Of a stretch of DNA of 33,185 nt, positions 13,732-21,692 are shown piece by piece. The notes under the pieces were generated by a model. That model searched no databases. It worked only from the letters and a program-made list of their open reading frames with translations, and was not told the DNA's origin. The position numbers were made by a program, and so were the translations under genes. This DNA comes from Gemmatimonas sp. (lineage in GTDB: Bacteria > Gemmatimonadota > Gemmatimonadetes > Gemmatimonadales > Gemmatimonadaceae). The stretch covers positions 1 through 33,185 of the forward strand of contig JAABRO010000032.1 of the NCBI GenBank assembly GCA_011390885.1. The letters are read 5' to 3'. Position 1 is the first letter of the stretch; the number at the start of each line of letters is the position of its first letter.

Positions 13732-14712
13732 GTGACTGAACCGCGCATCGGCCTGATCGTGGGCCGCGAATGGTCCTTTCCTCCCGCCTTCATCGAGGCG
13801 GTCAAGCGTCGCCGCGCCGGCGTGGTCGCCGAGTACGTCACGCTGGACGCGACGGCCATGGCCCAGCCGGTGCCATACACGCTGCTCATCGACCGCATTT
13901 CACACGAGGTCGGCTTCTACCGCACCTACCTCAAGCATGCGGCGATCCAGGGCGTCCGGGTGGTGAACAACCCCTTCATGTGGTCGGCCGACGACAAGTT
14001 CATCGACGCCACGCTGTCCGTGCGGCATGGGGTGGCGCACCCGAAGACCATGGTGCTCCCCAACAAGGACTACATCCCGGGGATCTCCCACACCGAGTCG
14101 CTGCGCAACCTCAACTATCCGCTCAACTGGAAGGGCGTGGCCGAGCACATCGGCTTTCCGTGCGTGCTCAAGGACGCGCACGGCGGTGGCTGGCGCGACG
14201 TGTACATCTGCCAGAGCATGGAGGAGCTGCTCGCCAGCTACAACCAGAGCGGGCTGCTCACCATGGTCGTGCAGGAGTTCATCCAGTGGGAGCAGTACGT
14301 GCGCTGCATGGTGCTCGGCCGTGAGCACGTGCTCGTCATGCCGTACGACCCGCGGGCCCGGAAGTACATCGCCGATCCGGGGTACTTGCCGACCGCGCTG
14401 CACGACCGGATCGCCGCCGACGCGCTCACGCTCTGCCGGGTGCTCGGCTACGACATGAACACGGTGGAGTTCGCCGTCCGGGACGGCATCCCCTACGCGA
14501 TCGACTTCATGAATCCGGCGCCGGACATGGACATCAACTCCCTCACCCCGGCGTACTTCGAGTGGGTGGTGGAGCACATGGCCGACATGGCGATCCGGCT
14601 GGCCACGCTGCCGCCGGGTGCGGAGCGTCCGGAAACGGCGATCCCGCCGCTCGCGGCCGGCACGCCGGCGGCCCCCGCGGTCGTGCCCGTCCCGACCCCC
14701 GCCGCCTCGTGA
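13732..14712 (+). CDS. ATP-grasp ligase (RimK-like fold)
   Basis: This 326-residue protein begins TEPRIGLIVGREWSFPPAFIEAV, a Rossmann-like N-terminal domain. The ATP-grasp core follows: GFPCVLKDAHGGGWRDVYI (141-159, ATP-binding Lys147), QEFIQWEQYVR (181-191), and the metal-binding end NTVEFAV (243-249) and YAIDFMNPAPDMD (255-267). ATP-grasp enzymes join a carboxylate to an amine or thiol through an acyl phosphate. The substrate is unknown. The tail (about 297-326) is Ala/Pro-rich. The GTG at 13732 is preferred over an ATG at 13633 because GGAG lies nine bases before it and homology starts there. It is the first gene of a four-gene operon, and its stop overlaps the next GTG (GTGA). Confidence 0.82.
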   Translation: MTEPRIGLIVGREWSFPPAFIEAVKRRRAGVVAEYVTLDATAMAQPVPYTLLIDRISHEVGFYRTYLKHAAIQGVRVVNNPFMWSADDKFIDATLSVRHGVAHPKTMVLPNKDYIPGISHTESLRNLNYPLNWKGVAEHIGFPCVLKDAHGGGWRDVYICQSMEELLASYNQSGLLTMVVQEFIQWEQYVRCMVLGREHVLVMPYDPRARKYIADPGYLPTALHDRIAADALTLCRVLGYDMNTVEFAVRDGIPYAIDFMNPAPDMDINSLTPAYFEWVVEHMADMAIRLATLPPGAERPETAIPPLAAGTPAAPAVVPVPTPAAS

Positions 14713-16121
14713 GCGGGGGAGGCGCTCCGGGCACGCCCGGTCCGGGCACGCCCGGTCTGGGCGACGACCCGATCGCGGCGGAGGCGATCGCGCGGTACCA
14801 CGACGGCCTCACCGACGACGTGGCGGCCGCGTCCGTGCAGATGCTCGACCGGCGGCTGCGCGACGAGGGGCTCTACTTCGGGGAACGTCCGCTGTGCAGC
14901 GTGCTGCGCCCGCGTTTTCTCACGGGCGCGCAGTACCGGCACGTGGGGCGCGCCTCGCGCCTCGTGGTGTCCGCCATGGAAAAGGTGCGTCAGGTCGCCA
15001 TGGCCGACGCCACCGTGCGCGCGCAGTTCCGCCTGCTCGACTGGGAGGAGCGGCTCATTCATGCCGATCCGCGGCTTCCCGTGGCCAGCCCCGTCTCGCG
15101 CCTCGACGCCTTCTTCGCCCCCGGGGCGCAGGGGCTCAAGTACACGGAGTACAACGCGGAGACGCCCGCCGGCGCGGCCTACAACGATGTCATGGCGCGC
15201 GTCTTCCTCGACCTGCCGGCCATGGGCGCCTTCCGCCGCCAGATGATCGCGCTCCCGGTGCCGGCCGCCGCGGGGCAGGTGCAGGCGCTGCTCGAGTCGT
15301 ACCACGCCTGGCGCGGCGTGCGCGAGGTCCCCACGGTGTGCATCCTCGACTGGCGCGAGGTGCCCACCTACAGCGAGTTCCTGCTGTACCAGCACCACCT
15401 CGAGGCGGCCGGTGTGCCTACCTTCATCGGTGACCCGCGCGACGCCGAGTACGCGAACGGCGTGCTCACGGTGGGGGGCAAGGCGGTCACGCTCATTTAC
15501 AAGCGCGTGCTGATCGACGAACTCGTGGAGCGGTGCGGCGTGGACTCGCCCGTGGTGCGGGCGGTGCAGGACGGGGCGGTGTGCATGGTGAACCCGTTCC
15601 GCTGCAAGCTCTTGCACAAGAAGGCGAGTCTCGCGGTGGTGAGCGACGAGCGCCACCAGGCGCTGTTCACGGGAGAAGAGCGGGCCGCGGTGGCCGCGCA
15701 CGTGCCGTGGACGCGCGTGGTCGAGGAGCGGCACACCACCTACGAAGGGGAGCCGGTCGACCTCGTGCCCTTCATGGCGGCCAACCGGGAGCGCCTCGTG
15801 CTCAAGCCCAACGACGACTACGGCGGCAAGGGCATCGTGCTCGGCTGGACCGTGGACACGACCGCGTGGGACGCGGCAATCCGCACGGCACTGGACCACC
15901 CGTATATCGTTCAGGAGCGCGTGGTGTTGCCGACGGAGGCATTCCCGGCGTGGACCGACGGTGGCCTGCACATCAGCGACCGTATGGTGGACACCGCGCC
16001 ATTCCTCGTGAACGGCGCGATGGTGGACGGCTGTCTGACCCGGATCGGGACGGACCCGTTGTTGAACGTCACGGCTGGCGGGGGCTCGAATGTCCCCACG
16101 TTCCTGGTGGAGGCACGATGA
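14709..16121 (+). CDS. Circularly permuted ATP-grasp-type ligase
   Basis: This 470-residue protein resembles the circularly permuted ATP-grasp family related to glutathionylspermidine synthase. Typical segments are LKYTEYNAETPAGAAYND (143-160), VPTVCILDWREVPTYSEF, VNPFRCKLLHKKASLAVVSDE, LVLKPNDDYGGKGIVLGW (about 362-379, nucleotide-binding loop) and the end TAGGGSNVPTFLVEA. Such enzymes form amide bonds at the cost of ATP. The N-terminus (2-20) is a Gly/Pro-rich leader with a repeated PGTPG motif. The GTG at 14709 overlaps the previous stop (GTGA), indicating coupled translation; its own stop overlaps the next ATG (ATGA). The substrate cannot be read from sequence. Confidence 0.8.
   Translation: MSGGGAPGTPGPGTPGLGDDPIAAEAIARYHDGLTDDVAAASVQMLDRRLRDEGLYFGERPLCSVLRPRFLTGAQYRHVGRASRLVVSAMEKVRQVAMADATVRAQFRLLDWEERLIHADPRLPVASPVSRLDAFFAPGAQGLKYTEYNAETPAGAAYNDVMARVFLDLPAMGAFRRQMIALPVPAAAGQVQALLESYHAWRGVREVPTVCILDWREVPTYSEFLLYQHHLEAAGVPTFIGDPRDAEYANGVLTVGGKAVTLIYKRVLIDELVERCGVDSPVVRAVQDGAVCMVNPFRCKLLHKKASLAVVSDERHQALFTGEERAAVAAHVPWTRVVEERHTTYEGEPVDLVPFMAANRERLVLKPNDDYGGKGIVLGWTVDTTAWDAAIRTALDHPYIVQERVVLPTEAFPAWTDGGLHISDRMVDTAPFLVNGAMVDGCLTRIGTDPLLNVTAGGGSNVPTFLVEAR
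14727..14756 (+). repeat. 15-bp tandem repeat, two copies
   Basis: CCGGGCACGCCCGGT occurs at 14727-14741 and 14742-14756, in frame near the start of the permuted ATP-grasp gene. It encodes the repeated Gly-Thr-Pro-Gly-Pro motif. It is the second in-frame 15-base tandem repeat in this window. Confidence 0.95.
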
Positions 16122-16933
16122 GCGGGACCCCGTACCGGCCGACGATCGGCCTGACCACGCAGACGCTGCACTCCATCGACGGCATCCCGCCGGCGCTCCC
16201 GGAGTCGTGGGTCATGAACCAGCGGTATTTCCTGGCCACGACCATGGTGGGCGGCGTGCCGTGGATGGTGCCGCTCTTCGACGACGACCTGCCCACGCTG
16301 CGGCAGATCTACGAGCGGCTCGATGGCCTGCTCATTCCCGGCGGCGTGGACATGGACCCGCGGCAGTACGGCGAGGCCATTCTCCCGGAGTGCGGCAACC
16401 TCGATCCGTCGCGGGACCGTGTGGAGCTGCAGCTCGTGCGCTGGGCGCTCGAAGACGGAAAGCCCGTGTTCGGCCTCTGCCGCGGCCTGCAGATCATCAA
16501 CGTCGCGCTCGGCGGCACGCTCTGGCAGGACCTCGCCACGCAGCGTCCGGAACTCGCCAAGCACGACTACTTTCCCACCGCGGGCTACGCCCGGCAGCAC
16601 CTCGCGCATCCGGTCACGCTCGAGCCGACGTCGCGGCTCGCCGCGCTGCTCGACGGCCCGGACACCGTGATGGTGAACAGCATGCACCATCAGGGGATCA
16701 AGGAGCTCGGCGAAGGGCTGATCGTCTCGGCGACGGCGCCCGACGGCCTGGTCGAGGCGATCGAACTGCCGGGCGACGCGTTCGCCATCGGCGTGCAGTG
16801 GCACCCGGAAGTGTTCGAGATGACGGACCCGCACACGCGCCACCTCTTCGGCGGCTTCATCGCTGCCGCCACCCGGTACGCCGAGCGCGCGCGTTCGGCG
16901 GCACCATTCGCAGGATCCGCCCAGGAGCATTGA
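16118..16933 (+). CDS. Gamma-glutamyl hydrolase, class I amidotransferase fold (peptidase C26, PuuD-like)
   Basis: The 271-residue protein has the complete triad of the class I glutamine-amidotransferase fold: nucleophile Cys121 in FGLCRGLQIIN, and His229 and Glu231 in GVQWHPEVFE. Family marks DGLLIPGGVDMDPRQYGE (69-86) and VNSMHHQGIKEL (186-197) place it with PuuD-type gamma-glutamyl-GABA hydrolases, which cut a gamma-glutamyl amide from a small amine. No synthetase domain is fused. Here it sits between two ligase genes, so it may trim or recycle the product of the operon. The ATG overlaps the upstream stop by four bases (ATGA), and its stop shares a base with the next start (TGATG). Confidence 0.9.
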   Translation: MSGTPYRPTIGLTTQTLHSIDGIPPALPESWVMNQRYFLATTMVGGVPWMVPLFDDDLPTLRQIYERLDGLLIPGGVDMDPRQYGEAILPECGNLDPSRDRVELQLVRWALEDGKPVFGLCRGLQIINVALGGTLWQDLATQRPELAKHDYFPTAGYARQHLAHPVTLEPTSRLAALLDGPDTVMVNSMHHQGIKELGEGLIVSATAPDGLVEAIELPGDAFAIGVQWHPEVFEMTDPHTRHLFGGFIAAATRYAERARSAAPFAGSAQEH

Positions 16934-18159
16934 TGAAGGCGCCCTCGCTGACCGTCGGCATCGAGGAAGAGTACCAGATCATCGATCCCGTCACGCGTGA
17001 CCTCACGCCCGGGTTCGAGTCGCTCATCCGCTCGGATGATCCGCTGCTCCTCGAGGTGAAGCCGGAGCTGCACCAGTGTCAGGTGGAGATCGGCACCAAG
17101 CCGTGCGCGACGATCGCCGAACTGCGCGAGGAGCTCACGAAGCACCGCAAGGCGGTGATCGGGGCGGCGGCGCAGCACGGGCTGGCGATCGCCTCGGCGG
17201 GCACGCACCCGTTCTCCAACTGGATGAACCAGGAGATGACGCCGAAGGAGCGCTACCTCGGCGTGAAGGCCGAGCTGCAGGATCTGGCGCACCGGCTGCT
17301 CATCTTCGGGACGCACGTGCACGTGGGCATCGAGGACGACGAGTTCCGCATCGACTGCCTGAACGCGGCGCGCTACGTCCTGCCGCACATTCTCTGCCTG
17401 TCCACCAGCTCGCCGTTCTGGTTCGGGCGCAACACGGGGCTGCACAGCTATCGCAGCATCGTGTTCAAGAACTTCCCGCGCACCGGCGTGCCGCGCGTGT
17501 TCAACGGCTGGTCGGAGTACGCCAACGTGGTGGACACGCTGGTGGAGACGCGCAGCATCCCCGACGGATCGAAGATCTGGTGGGATGTGCGGCCGCACCA
17601 CCTGTATCCCACGCTCGAGTTCCGTATCTGCGACGTGAACACGCGCGTGGACGAGGCGATCTGCGTGGCGGCCATGCTGCAGGCGGTCGTGGCGAAGATG
17701 TGGAAGCTGCGCCGCGACAACATGACCTTCCGTGTGTATCCGGCCGACCTGATCGAGGAGAACAAGTGGCGCGCGGTGCGCTGGGGGCTCGGCGGCAAGC
17801 TCATCGACTTCGGCAAGCGCAAGGAACTGCCGGCGCCCGAGGCCATCCGCGAGCTGATCAGCTGGTTCCTCGATGACGTGCTCGACGAGCTCGGCACGCG
17901 CAAGGAAGTGGAGTACGCCTTCGACATCCTGCAGCACGGCTCGAGCGCGCAGCGGCAGCTGGCCACGTACGCGCGCACGGGCGACCTGCGCGCGGTGGTG
18001 GACCAGCTCATCACCGAGACCGCCGAAGGGGTGTGCGACGTGACGCTGGGCCCGCCGCTCGACTCCGTGGATTCGCGGGTCACGGCCGCGCGCCCCGGCA
18101 CGATCGCCATGCCGATCACGCAGCCGACCGGTGCGCCGGCGGAGTCGGTGTCGGACTAG
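16933..18159 (+). CDS. Carboxylate-amine ligase, GCS2 family (YbdK-like)
   Basis: This 408-residue enzyme belongs to the glutamate-cysteine ligase type 2 family of the glutamine-synthetase fold. It has the N-terminal signature TVGIEEEYQIID (7-18), the core strand FGTHVHVGIED (125-135), SSPFWFGRNTGLHSYRS, and the metal-binding segment DVRPHHLYPTLEFRICD. YbdK of E. coli shows weak gamma-glutamylcysteine synthesis in vitro; the physiological substrate of the family is mostly unknown. The start is fixed by AGGAG (16923-16927) and by the TGATG overlap with the hydrolase gene. As last gene of the operon it supplies a third ATP-dependent amide-forming activity. No glutathione synthetase of the usual type is next to it. 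Confidence 0.9.
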   Translation: MKAPSLTVGIEEEYQIIDPVTRDLTPGFESLIRSDDPLLLEVKPELHQCQVEIGTKPCATIAELREELTKHRKAVIGAAAQHGLAIASAGTHPFSNWMNQEMTPKERYLGVKAELQDLAHRLLIFGTHVHVGIEDDEFRIDCLNAARYVLPHILCLSTSSPFWFGRNTGLHSYRSIVFKNFPRTGVPRVFNGWSEYANVVDTLVETRSIPDGSKIWWDVRPHHLYPTLEFRICDVNTRVDEAICVAAMLQAVVAKMWKLRRDNMTFRVYPADLIEENKWRAVRWGLGGKLIDFGKRKELPAPEAIRELISWFLDDVLDELGTRKEVEYAFDILQHGSSAQRQLATYARTGDLRAVVDQLITETAEGVCDVTLGPPLDSVDSRVTAARPGTIAMPITQPTGAPAESVSD

Positions 18160-18205
18160 CCGGGCGTGACCACGCGCGCGGTGCGCCGGCGACTCGGCCG
18201 GTTCG

Positions 18206-20167
18206 CTACCGCGGCTCGAACGACGTGAAGGGCGCGTCGGGAAAGGGCGTGAGCGCGAACGGCAGCAGCAGCGCGCGCGCGACGGACTCGGGGTAGTCGC
18301 GCACATCGTACAGGGTGGGCGTGTCCAGCCGCCCGCGCACCATGCTGCGCAGTGACACGCGAGGCACGCCCTCCGCGCCGCCGAGCGTAACGGCATGGTG
18401 CGTGCTGCGCTGGCCGGTGCGGCGGTGCTGCAGCCCGATCACCAGCGGGTCGCCGGCCTCCGCCCCCACCGTTACCTGCACATCGTATGCGCCCACGCGC
18501 GCGGGCACGCCGGCCCCGTGCGCATGCCGCTGCGCGGCGGCCAGCGCGGCCACCCCCGCGGCCACGCGCGCCTCCACGGCCCGGTGCGGCACGGCGCCGC
18601 GCACGAACACGTCGGCCGCAGTGCCGGCGCGCGGGTCGTTGCTGTAGGCCTGCGCGAGCCGCTCCACGAACCCCGACTCTAGGCGCGCCGCGCGGCCGCT
18701 CAGCTCGAGCACGCGCGCGGCGTAGCGCAGCACCTGACGCGTCTCGATGCGCGCCACGTCGTCGAAGAACCAGGCGCACGACGTGAAGAGCCGCAGTGCG
18801 GCCCGTTCGAGCTCGAGCAGCGCGCGCGCCCGCTCCACGGCCGCCGGCTCGTCGGCGCGATCGGGGTGCAGCGCCGCCCGCACGAACTGCGCGAGCGGTT
18901 CCCCGTCCAGCGCCACGACCGCGCCGTAGGCGTCGCGCACGTCCCACGGATCGGCGGCGAAGAGCGCCGGCGCCTCGAGGGCGAACACCGTGTGCGCCTC
19001 GTTGGCCAGCCAGGTGAGCGCGCGCCGCAGCGGGCCGCGCCAGCGCTGCGAGGTGCCGGCACCGGGATCGAGCTTGCAGCCGCAGTCGCTGCGCCACCGT
19101 TCCACGCCGTGCGCACAGCTCCAGGAGCTTGGCGAGATGAGCTCGGCATCCTCGACCGGCGGCAGCTGTTCGAGCAGCGACGAGAAGTTGTGCACGCGCA
19201 CGTCGGCGCGCGCGGCCATGCGTGCGATGGCGCGCGCCAGCGTGACGTCGCCCCCGCGATGGTGGTGACCGAACGTCTCGCCGTCGGTGGCGAGCACGGT
19301 GGCCATCACCGACGGATCACGGTCCCAGCGCGCCAGACGGTCGGCGAGCGCCGCCGGATCGCGCAGCAGCCCGCCGAACGCCACCTCCCCGGCCAGCGTG
19401 CCGTCGTAGGTGAAGAGCGCGAGCTCGCGGCCGTTGGCCGCCCGCCAGCGCAGCGGACGTCCGCTCGGATCGGCATTGCGCACCTGGTATGGCGAGAGGA
19501 TGGTGAAGCGGATCCCCTCCTCGGCGAGTACCTCGAGCGTCTCCTCGTCCACGGCCGTCTCGGGGAGCCAGAAGCCCTCCGGCTCGCGGCCGAAGCGGCG
19601 GCGGAAGTCGGCGATGCCCCAGCGCACCTCGGTCACCTTGTCGCGGCGCGAGGCGAGCGGGAGGATGATGTGGTGGTACGGCGCGGCGATCGCGTTGCCG
19701 TGTCCGCCGAGCCGAGCGGCGCTGGCGCGGTCGCCGGCGAGCATGGCCTCGTACGTGGCGGGCGCGTGCCGTTCGAGCCACTCGCACAGCGTGGCGCCCA
19801 CGTCGAAGGTGCACCAGGCGTAGCAGTTCACGATGCGCGCGAGGCCGCCTGGCGCATCGGCGGGCGGCGGCGGGCCGAGTTCGCGGCTGAGCGCGGCGAG
19901 CGAGCGGGAGCGCGCATCGCCGCCGAGCGCCACGACGGCCTCGTCGGGGAGCGGGTCGTCGAGCCGGGCCGGTGCGACGCGCACCTCGGTGGCCGCGAGG
20001 CGCGCGTAGCACTCGCGGTCGATGCGCTCGTTCCAGTCGTGGTCGGGGGCCGCCGAGGGCTCCACGTCGACCAGCTCGAGCCAGGGGTCCTCGCGTGGCG
20101 GCTGGTAGCAGTGCGCGTGCAGCACCACCGAGCGCACGAGCCCGGGCGGTGCGTCCTGGGCCGACAC
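18206..20167 (-). CDS. Glycoside hydrolase family 57 protein with DUF3536-like C-terminus
   Basis: The 653-residue protein opens with the GH57 motif VVLHAHCYQPPRE (14-26). The nucleophile Glu203 lies in GFWLPETAVDEETLEVL (198-214), and the acid Asp295 in VLATDGETFGHHH (291-303). The C-terminal half (about 370-653) matches the all-helix plus beta extension seen in GH57/DUF3536 proteins. GH57 enzymes act on alpha-glucans as amylases, 4-alpha-glucanotransferases or branching enzymes; which applies here is open. Because no glgB is present, a branching or debranching role in glycogen metabolism is attractive. The GTG at 20167 starts two bases after the glgA stop; it is the third gene of the operon. 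Confidence 0.85.
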   Translation of the reverse strand: MSAQDAPPGLVRSVVLHAHCYQPPREDPWLELVDVEPSAAPDHDWNERIDRECYARLAATEVRVAPARLDDPLPDEAVVALGGDARSRSLAALSRELGPPPPADAPGGLARIVNCYAWCTFDVGATLCEWLERHAPATYEAMLAGDRASAARLGGHGNAIAAPYHHIILPLASRRDKVTEVRWGIADFRRRFGREPEGFWLPETAVDEETLEVLAEEGIRFTILSPYQVRNADPSGRPLRWRAANGRELALFTYDGTLAGEVAFGGLLRDPAALADRLARWDRDPSVMATVLATDGETFGHHHRGGDVTLARAIARMAARADVRVHNFSSLLEQLPPVEDAELISPSSWSCAHGVERWRSDCGCKLDPGAGTSQRWRGPLRRALTWLANEAHTVFALEAPALFAADPWDVRDAYGAVVALDGEPLAQFVRAALHPDRADEPAAVERARALLELERAALRLFTSCAWFFDDVARIETRQVLRYAARVLELSGRAARLESGFVERLAQAYSNDPRAGTAADVFVRGAVPHRAVEARVAAGVAALAAAQRHAHGAGVPARVGAYDVQVTVGAEAGDPLVIGLQHRRTGQRSTHHAVTLGGAEGVPRVSLRSMVRGRLDTPTLYDVRDYPESVARALLLPFALTPFPDAPFTSFEPR

Positions 20168-20169
20168 CG

Positions 20170-21684
20170 TCAGCGCCGGCTGCGCGCCACGGCGCTCGCG
20201 AGTTCGTACGCCTGCGCGTACCGCTCTTCGGCGCGCTCCCAGCTGAAGTCGCGGCCCATGGCCGTGTACATGCGCCGGGCCCACCCGTCCGCGTCGGCGA
20301 AGCGGGCCAGCGCGCGCGAGATGGCGTGGTCGAAGGCGCCGGGGGTGAACTGGTCGAACAGGAAGCCGGTCACGTCGTCCTCGACCGTGTCGGCGATGCC
20401 GCCCACGCGACGGCCGATCGGGAGCGCGCCGTAGCGCTGCGCGCGCATCTGCGTGAGGCCGCACGGCTCGTACTGCGACGGCATGAGGAACATGTCGGCA
20501 CCGGCCATGAGCCGGTGCTCCACGCGGTCGGTGAAGTTGATCTGCACCCCCACGTGCCGAGGCCGCGCGTCGGCCAGCTGCGTGAGCGCGCGCTCGTAGC
20601 GCGGCTCGCCCTGGCCGAGGAACACGAACTGGGCGTCCATGTTCCAGACGAGGTGCGAGTTGAGGATCAGGTCGAGTCCCTTCTGCGTGACCATGCGGCC
20701 GGTCATGCCGAACAGCGGCGTGCGCTTGCGTTGCGGGAGCCCGAAGGAGCGCTGCAGCGCGGCCTTGCAGCGCGCCTTGGCGCTCGTGTCCTCGCGCGTG
20801 TAGTTGGCGGTGATCTGCGTGTCGCGCGCCGGGTCCCACTCCACCTGGTCGATGCCGTTGGTGATGCCGAGGAATCGGTCGCCGAGCGCCTGGAACATGC
20901 CGTGCAGCCCGAACCCGCCGTCCGGGGTGCGCAGCTCGCGCGCGTGCCCGGGGCTCACGGTCACCACCACGTCGGCGAAGGCGAGCCCGGTCTTGAGGTA
21001 GTTCACGCGGTTGTGCCACTCCGCCATGCGCCAGTTGTACACCTCGGGGGGAATGCCGCAGTCGTGCAGCACGCTCTCCGGGAAGTGCCCCTGGTAGCCC
21101 GCGTTGTGCACCGACAGCACGGTGGGCGTATCGGCGAAGCGCTCGCGCAGCCCGGCGTAGGTGCGCATGTACATGAGCGCCAGCGAGGTGTGCCAGTCGT
21201 GCCCGTGCACGAGCACGGGGCCGGCGATCAGGCGCGTGATGCCGTCGAGCACCGCGCGCGAGAACACGGCGAATCGCCGCGCGTTGTCTTCGTAGTCGCG
21301 GCCGCCCTCGCCGTAGAGCGCGGCGCGATTGAAGTAGGTGGGCGCGTCCACGAACACCACCTTCGGGCCCGGTGCCGCGTTCACTTCACGGAAGAACCGC
21401 ACCTCGGTGGACCGGTACCCGAGGTCCACCCTGATGGGACGGCCGAGCGGCGCGAGGTCGGGCGCATGGTCGCGCACCGACCGGTACAGCGGCACGAACA
21501 CCACGACCGCGCGGCCAGCCTTGGCCTGAAACGTGGCCATCCCGCGCACCGCTTCCGCCAACCCGCCGGTGCGCGCGTACGGCGCGTACTCCGCCGTCAG
21601 GTGCACGATCGTGGGCAGCCCGTCTGGCGACGGGGACACCCCGGGGAAGGACAGGGCGGGCGTGGGCATGGCGACAGCGGTCAT
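20170..21684 (-). CDS. glgA: Glycogen/starch synthase (GT5)
   Basis: The 504-residue enzyme elongates alpha-1,4-glucan from a nucleotide-glucose donor. Its N-terminal part has IVHLTAEYAPYARTGGLAEAVRGM (26-49). The middle has SVHNAGYQGHFP and VTVSPGHARELRTPDGGFGLHG. The C-terminal donor site has PSQYEPCGLTQMRAQRYG and PIGRRVGGIADTVEDDVTGFLFD, all standard GT5 features. Arg38 replaces the Lys of the usual KTGGL motif that contacts ADP-glucose. The protein has a longer N-terminus (about 24 residues) than E. coli GlgA. It starts eight bases after the glgP stop, with GAG just upstream, so the two are cotranscribed. Confidence 0.95.
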   Translation of the reverse strand: MTAVAMPTPALSFPGVSPSPDGLPTIVHLTAEYAPYARTGGLAEAVRGMATFQAKAGRAVVVFVPLYRSVRDHAPDLAPLGRPIRVDLGYRSTEVRFFREVNAAPGPKVVFVDAPTYFNRAALYGEGGRDYEDNARRFAVFSRAVLDGITRLIAGPVLVHGHDWHTSLALMYMRTYAGLRERFADTPTVLSVHNAGYQGHFPESVLHDCGIPPEVYNWRMAEWHNRVNYLKTGLAFADVVVTVSPGHARELRTPDGGFGLHGMFQALGDRFLGITNGIDQVEWDPARDTQITANYTREDTSAKARCKAALQRSFGLPQRKRTPLFGMTGRMVTQKGLDLILNSHLVWNMDAQFVFLGQGEPRYERALTQLADARPRHVGVQINFTDRVEHRLMAGADMFLMPSQYEPCGLTQMRAQRYGALPIGRRVGGIADTVEDDVTGFLFDQFTPGAFDHAISRALARFADADGWARRMYTAMGRDFSWERAEERYAQAYELASAVARSRR

Positions 21685-21692
21685 GCGACTCC

